From positions 1-11,240 of the forward strand of contig DSDH01000252.1 in assembly GCA_011055475.1 (NCBI GenBank): a stretch of 11,240 nucleotides of DNA, in the 5' to 3' direction. The stretch comes from Phycisphaerales bacterium (lineage in GTDB: Bacteria > Planctomycetota > Phycisphaerae > Sedimentisphaerales > Anaerohalosphaeraceae). The first letter of the stretch is position 1; each line of letters opens with the position of its first letter. Positions 1 through 5,856 of the stretch are shown here, in pieces. The position numbers and the translations under genes were made by a program. The notes beneath the pieces are model-generated. The model did no database searches and was not told the DNA's origin. It was given only the letters and a program-made list of their open reading frames with translations.

Positions 1-1287
1 CTGGCCTTCGTCACCGGCGGTCTCGGGGTGGTGTTCATCTACCTGGTCGGTGACCAGCTGATGCTCAACATCATTCCCACCCGCATCTTCCCGATGATGA
101 CCAACTCGGATCTGGCCGCCATCCCGCTGTTCATCTTCATGGCCGCGATGCTGGAGCGGGCCGGGCTCATCGAGGAGATGTTCGACGTGGTCTACAAGTG
201 GATGGGCGGGCTCAACGGCGGCCTTGCCGCGGCCACCATCCTCGCCTCCACCATTCTCGCCGCCATGGTCGGCGTGATCGGTGCGGCGGTGGTGACCATG
301 GGCATCATCGCCCTGCCGGCGATGATGCGGCGCAAGTATGATCCGAAGATCGCGCTGGGCTCGATCATGGCCGGCGGGACCCTCGGCATTCTCATCCCGC
401 CGTCGATCCTTGCCATCCTCTACGCCGTGGTCGCCCAGCAGTCGGTGGGCGAACTGTATCTCGGCTCGGTGCTGCCGGGGCTGATGCTCTCCGGGCTCTA
501 CGTCGCCTACGTGCTGTTCCGCACCTGGCGCAACCCGGCGCTCGGGCCGGCAGCACTGCCGGAAGTCGAGCGCGTGGGCCTGAGCGAGAAGCTGCGGCTG
601 CTCGGGCGCCTCGCCGCGCCGCTGGTGCTGGTGTTCCTGGTGCTGGGCCTGCTGTTCGGCGGGATCGCCACCCCGGTGGAGGCCGCCGGCATCGGCTCGT
701 TCGGCGCGATCATCGTGGCCATCATGCACCGGCGCTTCAATATCCTCGCCCTGCGCGAGGCCTCGGTGACCACGGTCAAGGCCACGGCCATGGTGCTGTG
801 GATCATCTTCGGCGCGTCCGTCTTCGTCGGCTTCTACATCCTGCAGGGCGGGCAGACCTTCATCACCGAGACCCTGCTGGGCACCGGACTGTCGGCCTAC
901 GGCATCCTGTTCCTGATGATGGTGCTGCTGGTGATCCTCGGCATGTTCCTCGACTGGGTGGGCATCCTGCTGCTGGCCGTGCCGATCTTCGTACCCATCA
1001 TCCGCGCCCTCACCTTCGACGGCCTGTTCGGCCTGCCGGGGCCGGATGCGGACCAGGTGGTGCTGTGGTTCGGCGTCCTGTACCTGGTGAACATGCAGAT
1101 GTCCTTCCTGAGCCCGCCTTTCGGCTACGCCCTGTTCTACATCCGCGGCGTCTGCCCGCCGGAGATCAGCATGGCGACCATCTTCCGCTCGGCGCTGGTT
1201 TTCCTCGGCCTGCAGACCCTCGGGCTGGCCCTGGTCATCCTCTTCCCGGCGCTCGCCACCTGGCTGCCGCGACTGGTGTATGGCTAG
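1..1287 (+). CDS. TRAP transporter large permease (DctM family), 5' partial
   Basis: This is the large membrane subunit of a tripartite ATP-independent periplasmic (TRAP) transporter, which imports an organic acid using a sodium or proton gradient together with a small permease (DctQ) and a periplasmic binding protein. The reading frame is open from base 1, so the true start lies outside the window; about 428 residues are visible, close to the usual 425-450. The protein is almost wholly hydrophobic with a dozen or so membrane segments. Typical DctM features are the 'IPLFIFMAAML' segment, the 'GGTLGILIPPSI' half-site hairpin near residue 130 of the visible part, 'FGGIATPVEAAGIG', and a second half-site around 'DWVGILLLAVPIFVPII' and 'FLSPPFGYALFY'. 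The last motifs resemble the mannitol/chloroaromatic-type DctM branch. The substrate cannot be read from the sequence. The neighbouring malate synthase gene, 42 bp downstream on the same strand, suggests a C2-C4 acid (inference). Confidence 0.93.
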   Translation: MAFVTGGLGVVFIYLVGDQLMLNIIPTRIFPMMTNSDLAAIPLFIFMAAMLERAGLIEEMFDVVYKWMGGLNGGLAAATILASTILAAMVGVIGAAVVTMGIIALPAMMRRKYDPKIALGSIMAGGTLGILIPPSILAILYAVVAQQSVGELYLGSVLPGLMLSGLYVAYVLFRTWRNPALGPAALPEVERVGLSEKLRLLGRLAAPLVLVFLVLGLLFGGIATPVEAAGIGSFGAIIVAIMHRRFNILALREASVTTVKATAMVLWIIFGASVFVGFYILQGGQTFITETLLGTGLSAYGILFLMMVLLVILGMFLDWVGILLLAVPIFVPIIRALTFDGLFGLPGPDADQVVLWFGVLYLVNMQMSFLSPPFGYALFYIRGVCPPEISMATIFRSALVFLGLQTLGLALVILFPALATWLPRLVYG

Positions 1288-1329
1288 GGAAGCTCTCGTC
1301 ATTCAGACCGTCCCCGGGAGGTATGGGCC

Positions 1330-3510
1330 ATGAGTGAAGCGCGCATCGACATCGCCGGCCTGCAGGTTGCCCGTTCCCTGTTCGATTTCATCGAGCAGGA
1401 GGCGGCGCCGGGTACCGGCATCGACCCGGGGGCCTTCTGGCATGCGCTGGCCGACCTGCATCGGGGTTTCGCCCCGCGCAACCGCGAACTCCTCGCGCGC
1501 CGCGATGCCCTGCAGCAGCGCATCGATGCCTGGCATCGCGAGCATCGCGGCCAGCCGCACGATGCCGCCGCCTACCGGCGGTTTCTCGAGGAGATCGGCT
1601 ACCTGCTGCCGGAGGGCGAGGACTTCGGTATCACCACCGAGAATGTCGATCCCGAAATCGCCGAGGTGGCGGGACCCCAGCTGGTCGTGCCCGTGAACAA
1701 CGCGCGCTATGCGCTGAATGCGGCCAATGCCCGCTGGGGCAGCCTGTACGATGCGCTTTACGGCACGGACGTGCTGCCGGAGGACGAAGGCGCCGAGTGG
1801 GGCAGGGGCTACAACCCGGTGCGCGGGGCCCGGGTGATCGCGGCGGCCCGGGCCTTCCTCGATGACACCGTGCCGCTTACACGGGGACGCTACGCGGAGG
1901 TCATCGCCTTGGACCTGCACGAAGGCGTGCTGCGTGCCACGCTGGGCAACGGCGAGCACACGGGCCTCGCCGATCCGGCGCAGTTGCGCGGGTATCAGCA
2001 CGTGGACGGCCGCCTCTCCGCCCTGCTGTTCCGGCATCACGGCCTGCACATCGAGATCCGTCTCGCCACCGATCTGGAGCCGCACGAGGTACGGCCGGTC
2101 GCCATCAGCGATGTCATCCTCGAGGCCGCGCTCACCACCATCCAGGACTGCGAGGACTCGGTGGCGGCGGTGGACGCCGAGGACAAGACGGCGGTGTACC
2201 GCAACTGGCTGGGACTGATGAAGGGCACGCTGGAGGCGAGCTTCGAGAAGAACGGCCGGTCGCTCGTGCGCCGGCTGGCGCCCGACCGCAGCTACATCGC
2301 CCCCGACGGCCATTCGTTCACGCTGCCGGGGCGCAGCCTCATGCTGGTCCGCAACGTCGGCCACCTGATGACCACCGATGCGGTGCGCGACGCCGACGGC
2401 GAGCCCGTCTTCGAGGGCATGCTGGATCTCATGGTGACCGCGCTCTGTGCCCTGCACGACCTGAAGGGTACGGGGGAGCTGAAGAACAGCCGCGCCGGCA
2501 GCATGTACATCGTCAAGCCCAAGATGCACGGGCCCGAGGAGGTCGCCTTCGTCGTGGAGCTATTCGCCGCCGCCGAGGCGGCGCTGGGTCTGGCCCCGGA
2601 CACGCTCAAGATCGGCATCATGGACGAGGAGCGTCGCACCACGGTGAACCTCAGGGAATGCATCCGGGCCGCGCGCGAGCGCGTGATCTTTATCAACACG
2701 GGCTTTCTCGACCGCACCGGCGACGAGATCCATACCTCCATGGAGGCCGGTCCCATGCTGGGTAAGGGCCGCATGAAGCAGTCCACCTGGCTCACCGCCT
2801 ACGAGGACTGGAACGTGGATACCGGCCTGGCCTGCGGGTTTCGCGGACGCGCGCAGATCGGCAAGGGCATGTGGACCATGCCGGACGAGATGAAGGCCAT
2901 GGTCGAGGCCAAGGCCGCGCACCCGCAGGCCGGCGCCAATTGCGCCTGGGTGCCCTCGCCGACCGCCGCCACCCTGCACGCGATGCACTACCACCGGGTC
3001 GATGTGTCCGCCCGCCAGCAGGAACTGATCCGCGGCGGACGGCGCGCCTCGCTGGACGACCTGCTGACCATCCCGGTGGTCGCGCAGCCCGACTGGCCGG
3101 CCGCCGAGATCCGCGACGAGCTCGACAATGCCTGCCAGGGCATCCTCGGTTACGTCGTGCGCTGGGTGGACCAGGGGGTAGGAGCATCCAAGGTGCCGGA
3201 CATCAACCACGTCGGCCTGATGGAGGACCGCGCGACACTGCGCATCGCCAGCCAGTTGCTGGCCAACTGGCTGCACCATGGCGTGGTGAGCGAGGATCAG
3301 GTGATGGACGCGCTGCGCCGCATGGCCGCCCTGGTCGACGAACAGAACGCCACCGACGTCCACTACCTGCCCATGGCCCCGCGGTTCGACGGCATCGCAT
3401 TCCAGGCCGCCTGCGACCTTATCTTCCAGGGCCGCGCCTCGCCCAACGGCTACACCGAGCCCCAGCTGCACGCCCACCGGCGTGCGCTCAAGGCCGCCGT
3501 GCAGGAGTGA
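1330..3510 (+). CDS. glcB: Malate synthase G
   Basis: Condenses glyoxylate with acetyl-CoA and water to (S)-malate and CoA in the cytoplasm, serving the glyoxylate shunt and glycolate use. It has 726 residues, against about 723 for the E. coli enzyme, and is collinear with that family throughout. By alignment from memory, the acid/base residues are present: Arg341 in 'VRNVGHLMT' binds glyoxylate, Glu433 in 'GIMDEERR' and Asp461 in 'GFLDRTGDE' hold Mg2+, and Asp633 in 'LMEDRAT' is the catalytic base. The ATG at 1330 is preceded by GGGAGGT; an ATG at 1323 is in another frame. The position matching E. coli Cys617, just before 'SKVPDI', is Ala619 here. The gene lies 42 bp after the TRAP permease gene and is probably cotranscribed with it. 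No terminator is visible in the 12 bp before the convergent arfB stop. Confidence 0.97.
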   Translation: MSEARIDIAGLQVARSLFDFIEQEAAPGTGIDPGAFWHALADLHRGFAPRNRELLARRDALQQRIDAWHREHRGQPHDAAAYRRFLEEIGYLLPEGEDFGITTENVDPEIAEVAGPQLVVPVNNARYALNAANARWGSLYDALYGTDVLPEDEGAEWGRGYNPVRGARVIAAARAFLDDTVPLTRGRYAEVIALDLHEGVLRATLGNGEHTGLADPAQLRGYQHVDGRLSALLFRHHGLHIEIRLATDLEPHEVRPVAISDVILEAALTTIQDCEDSVAAVDAEDKTAVYRNWLGLMKGTLEASFEKNGRSLVRRLAPDRSYIAPDGHSFTLPGRSLMLVRNVGHLMTTDAVRDADGEPVFEGMLDLMVTALCALHDLKGTGELKNSRAGSMYIVKPKMHGPEEVAFVVELFAAAEAALGLAPDTLKIGIMDEERRTTVNLRECIRAARERVIFINTGFLDRTGDEIHTSMEAGPMLGKGRMKQSTWLTAYEDWNVDTGLACGFRGRAQIGKGMWTMPDEMKAMVEAKAAHPQAGANCAWVPSPTAATLHAMHYHRVDVSARQQELIRGGRRASLDDLLTIPVVAQPDWPAAEIRDELDNACQGILGYVVRWVDQGVGASKVPDINHVGLMEDRATLRIASQLLANWLHHGVVSEDQVMDALRRMAALVDEQNATDVHYLPMAPRFDGIAFQAACDLIFQGRASPNGYTEPQLHAHRRALKAAVQE

Positions 3511-3522
3511 GAACCGACGAGC

Positions 3523-3945
3523 TCAATCGAGCCCGTTGCGCACCCGCCCGCGCAGCTGCTTGGTCTTGCCACGCTGCGTCTTTTCGTCCACGCGCCGGCG
3601 CCTGGCCGCCTTGCCGGGTTTCGTGGGTATGCGCGTTTTCTGCACCTGCGCCACGCCCTGGATCAGCGCCTGCAGGCGCGCCAGTGCATCCTCGCGGTTC
3701 TTCTCCTGTGTGCGGAAGCGTTGGGCCTTGATCACCACCACCCCGTCGGCGGTGATGCGCCGGTCCTTCAGGGCCAGCAGGCGTTCCTTGTAGAACTCGG
3801 GCAGCGACGAGGCGTTGATGTCAAAGCGCAGGTGAATGGCGGAGGCGACCTTGTTGACATTCTGGCCGCCGGCACCCTGCGCGCGCACCGCCGAGAGCTC
3901 GATCTCGTCGTCCGGGAGGGAGACGTTGCGGGAAATGAACAGCAT
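3523..3945 (-). CDS. arfB: Alternative ribosome-rescue peptidyl-tRNA hydrolase ArfB (YaeJ)
   Basis: Rescues ribosomes stalled on mRNAs lacking a stop codon: its tail enters the empty mRNA channel and its GGQ loop hydrolyses peptidyl-tRNA in the P site. It has 140 residues, the normal length for this family and far shorter than true release factors. The catalytic 'GAGGQNVNK' is at residues 24-32 (GGQ 26-28). A strongly basic C-terminal tail of about 35 residues ('KAARRRRVDEKTQRGKTKQ') matches the ArfB ribosome-binding tail and separates it from release factors 1 and 2. The start ATG (complement of 3943-3945) gives the canonical N-terminus 'MLFISRNV'; no strong SD sequence precedes it. It is transcribed toward glcB with 12 bp between stops. 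Upstream it is divergent from the DUF2892 gene, so the 128-bp gap 3946-4073 should hold both promoters. Confidence 0.95.
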   Translation of the reverse strand: MLFISRNVSLPDDEIELSAVRAQGAGGQNVNKVASAIHLRFDINASSLPEFYKERLLALKDRRITADGVVVIKAQRFRTQEKNREDALARLQALIQGVAQVQKTRIPTKPGKAARRRRVDEKTQRGKTKQLRGRVRNGLD

Positions 3946-3996
3946 GGTGAGTCAGGTTAGCACGCCCGGACGGAACCTTTCCGGTTTGGCGTATCT

Positions 3997-4016
3997 ATAT
4001 TAGCAATTACTAATAT
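3997..4016. promoter_or_regulatory. AT-rich 20-bp palindrome, candidate repressor operator
   Basis: ATATTAG and CTAATAT form exact 7-bp arms around CAATTA, whose AATT core is also symmetrical, so the 20 bp are palindromic except for one mismatched pair (4004/4009). It is an AT island in GC-rich DNA. It overlaps the likely promoter of the DUF2892 gene: TTGGCG at 3986-3991 with TAATAT at 4011-4016 (19-bp spacing), or TATGAT at 4019-4024 as the -10. Size and composition suit a winged-helix dimer of the ArsR type. This is inference: no regulator gene lies in the window. Confidence 0.6.
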
Positions 4017-4073
4017 GTTATGATTTTCAGCATTCCGGGCCCCGGCCCACTCAGTCTTCTGGAGGCAACACCA

Positions 4074-4277
4074 ATGACCATCGACCGCATCGTCATGATC
4101 TTCGCCGGCACCGTGATCCTGGTGAGCCTGGTGCTCTCCCAGCTGCATTCCGTGCACTGGCTGTGGCTGACTGCCTTTGCCGGCTTCAACCTGATCCAGT
4201 CCGCCATCACCGGTTTCTGCCCGCCGGCGATCCTGCTGAAGAAGCTGGGCTTCAAGCCGGGTTCCAGTTTCAAGTAA
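4074..4277 (+). CDS. DUF2892 (YgaP-like transmembrane) inner-membrane protein
   Basis: A 67-residue integral membrane protein of the DUF2892 family, which is the same fold as the membrane anchor of YgaP rhodaneses. It has two membrane segments, at about residues 6-24 and 29-48. These are followed by the family's signature 'TGFCPP' (Cys49) and a short basic tail 'LLKKLGFKPG'. The start at 4074 is chosen because GGAGG at 4061-4065 sits 8 bases upstream; the frame is open to an earlier ATG at 4020, but that extension has no SD and is low in hydrophobic residues. Relatives are often found beside rhodaneses, sulfide-quinone reductases or ArsR regulators, pointing to sulfur or persulfide metabolism, but the biochemical role is unknown and no such partner is visible here. 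The gene has its own candidate operator/promoter and terminator, so it is probably monocistronic. Confidence 0.88.
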   Translation: MTIDRIVMIFAGTVILVSLVLSQLHSVHWLWLTAFAGFNLIQSAITGFCPPAILLKKLGFKPGSSFK

Positions 4278-4313
4278 ACCGCGCTCGGGCCTTGCGGCCG
4301 GCGTAGTCAGCAG

Positions 4314-4338
4314 CGGGGCGGAAACGCCCCGTTTTTTT
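4314..4338 (+). terminator. Rho-independent terminator of the DUF2892 gene
   Basis: CGGGGCG (4314-4320), a GAAA tetraloop (4321-4324) and CGCCCCG (4325-4331) form a perfect 7-bp GC stem followed by seven T residues (4332-4338). It lies 36 bp after the stop codon. It fits a rightward transcript only, as there is no matching T tract on the other side. Confidence 0.95.
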
Positions 4339-4478
4339 GCCCGCAAACTGACCGTGGCGGGTAAACCCCCCCGTACCTCTCGCGGCGCCGCAGAGACCAG
4401 AGGGAAAAAACCGAAAATACCTGTCCTGCCCTTCTCAGCGGACCCCGCGTCTCTGGCGAGCCACGATAATGACCTGGT

Positions 4479-5693
4479 CTAGGTGGCCACGCGATTGCGG
4501 CCGCCCTTCTTTGCCCGGTAGAGGGCCCGGTCGGCGGCCTTGATCACGGCCTGCGGGTCGCGCGCCTTGCCGCCGGGCTCGGCCGCACCGATGCTGATGG
4601 TGATCTGCACCTGCCGGTTGCTGCCCTTGACGGCCTTTTCTCCCTTCTTGCGCGGCCGGTTTCGGCCGCGCACGGTAAACGGCGAGTCGGCGATGGCCTC
4701 GCGCAGGCGTTCCAGGTGCGGCAGGGTATCGTCAGCCCGCTTGCCGGCGAACAGCACCGTGAACTCCTCGCCGCCATAGCGGAACGGCTTGCCGCCGCCC
4801 TTCACCCCCTCAAGTCGCGCAGCCACCATCTTCAGCACCTCGTCGCCGACGTCGTGGCCGTAGGTGTCATTGAACTTCTTGAAGTGGTCCACGTCGAGCA
4901 TGGCGATGGTGTAGCGGCCGCCGAGCTTCAGCAGTGCCTGGTTGAGCGCGCGTCGCCCCGGCAGGCCGGTGAGCTCGTCGCGGTAGGCCATGAAGTGCGA
5001 GACCTCCAGCAGCGCGACCACGAGGACGAGGATGGCGGTGGCGAAGAACACGGCGAGCAGGCCCCCGCCGTGACCCACGAGCAGGGCGTAGAGCATGACG
5101 CCCTGCGACCAGAACAGTCCGTACTCCATAGCATTGCGCTGGCGGATGCCCTGCACGGCGGCAACGGTCAGGCCGAACGCGAAGGCGAGCAGCGCGGGCT
5201 GGCTTACCGGCAGGTCCGCCAGTGCCCTCAGCGGCAGAAGCTCCCGGCCAAGGCCGGCGAGCCAGTCGAGCCGGTTGAGATACACCAGCGCCCAGAGGCC
5301 GGCCGCCTGCGCGCCGATCACGGCCCAGCGCAGCAGGCCATGCCAGGTGAAGATGCCGCGTTCCTTGATGACCGCGATCAGGGCGAGGTTGAGTGGCAAC
5401 AGCACGGTCAGGGCATCGGCGAGCACCTGGCCGGCCGGCCCCGGCCGGGTGCCGAGTGAGGCCAGCAGCGCACCGCCCGTGCCGATGACCACGGTGGCGA
5501 AGACCAGGCGGCTGCGGTCGAAGCGCCAGCCGAGCAGCAGCGCGACGGCCACGACCGTGACGGGGTAGTAGCCCTGCAGACGCGCCAGCCAGGGGGCGAG
5601 GGCCGGGTGCTCGGCCATCAACAGTTGCAGGACGAAGATCAAGCCGCCGGGCACGGCAAAGGCCGCCAGGCCACGAATCAGTGAAGCAGGCAC
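4479..5693 (-). CDS. Membrane-anchored GGDEF-domain diguanylate cyclase (putative)
   Basis: Predicted to make cyclic di-GMP from two GTP on the cytoplasmic side of the inner membrane. It has 404 residues. Residues 1 to about 230 hold roughly seven hydrophobic spans with short loops, of no named sensor family I recognise. The GGDEF domain begins at 'RDELTGLPGRRALNQ', continues through 'MLDVDHFKKFNDTYGHDVGD', reaches the active-site loop GGEEF at residues 307-311 and ends 'ADRALYRAKKGGRNRV'. The residues just before GGEEF are 'GGGKPFRY', so the RxxD inhibitory site is absent. Residues 342-361 form an unusually basic insertion before the 'ISIGAAE' strand. The reading frame stays open far upstream into the opposite gene, but the GTG at 5693 (complement) has GGAG 6 bases ahead and gives a membrane segment at the N-terminus. 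It is divergent from the 7TMR-DISM GGDEF gene. Confidence 0.88.
   Translation of the reverse strand: MPASLIRGLAAFAVPGGLIFVLQLLMAEHPALAPWLARLQGYYPVTVVAVALLLGWRFDRSRLVFATVVIGTGGALLASLGTRPGPAGQVLADALTVLLPLNLALIAVIKERGIFTWHGLLRWAVIGAQAAGLWALVYLNRLDWLAGLGRELLPLRALADLPVSQPALLAFAFGLTVAAVQGIRQRNAMEYGLFWSQGVMLYALLVGHGGGLLAVFFATAILVLVVALLEVSHFMAYRDELTGLPGRRALNQALLKLGGRYTIAMLDVDHFKKFNDTYGHDVGDEVLKMVAARLEGVKGGGKPFRYGGEEFTVLFAGKRADDTLPHLERLREAIADSPFTVRGRNRPRKKGEKAVKGSNRQVQITISIGAAEPGGKARDPQAVIKAADRALYRAKKGGRNRVAT
4649..4672. repeat. Perfect 10-bp inverted repeat inside the GGDEF coding region
   Basis: TGCGCGGCCG (4649-4658), a GTTT loop (4659-4662) and CGGCCGCGCA (4663-4672) pair without mismatch. On the coding strand it specifies the 'RGRNRPR' part of the basic insertion in the cyclase. 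There is no T tract, so it is not an intrinsic terminator. Confidence 0.85.
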
Positions 5694-5806
5694 TCGGTAC
5701 TCCGCAGGGGTGAACGCGGGGCCAAGCTTAGCGCGAATCCCGCGTGACAGGCGACCGCCGGCGCATACCCCCGCCGCGTCATCTCCGGTAGAGTGAGGCC
5801 AGGGGA

Positions 5807-5828
5807 GGCGCCCCATCACCGGGGCGCC
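5807..5828. repeat. Perfect 8-bp inverted repeat between divergent GGDEF genes
   Basis: GGCGCCCC (5807-5814), ATCACC (5815-5820) and GGGGCGCC (5821-5828) form an exact hairpin or dyad. It ends 28 bases before the start codon of the rightward GGDEF gene, so it would lie in the 5' leader or act as a protein-binding dyad. No T tract follows. Function is unknown. I see no convincing -10/-35 pair in the rest of the 163-bp divergent region. Confidence 0.65.
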
Positions 5829-5856
5829 GGGCAAACCGGAAGAAGAGCGACATGAA

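Noticed and set aside
1303..3477. Long leftward open frames opposite glcB
   Set aside because: Composition is typical of antisense shadows in GC-rich DNA; the glcB frame is conserved along its full length.
2871..3731. 286-codon rightward frame overlapping glcB and arfB
   Set aside because: It is a frame-shifted shadow of glcB rich in Arg, Ala and Pro, without an SD or a known domain.
4340..4478. Possible leftward terminator or small RNA after the leftward GGDEF gene
   Set aside because: A run of A residues at 4404-4409 exists, but no stable stem stands next to it in the correct orientation.
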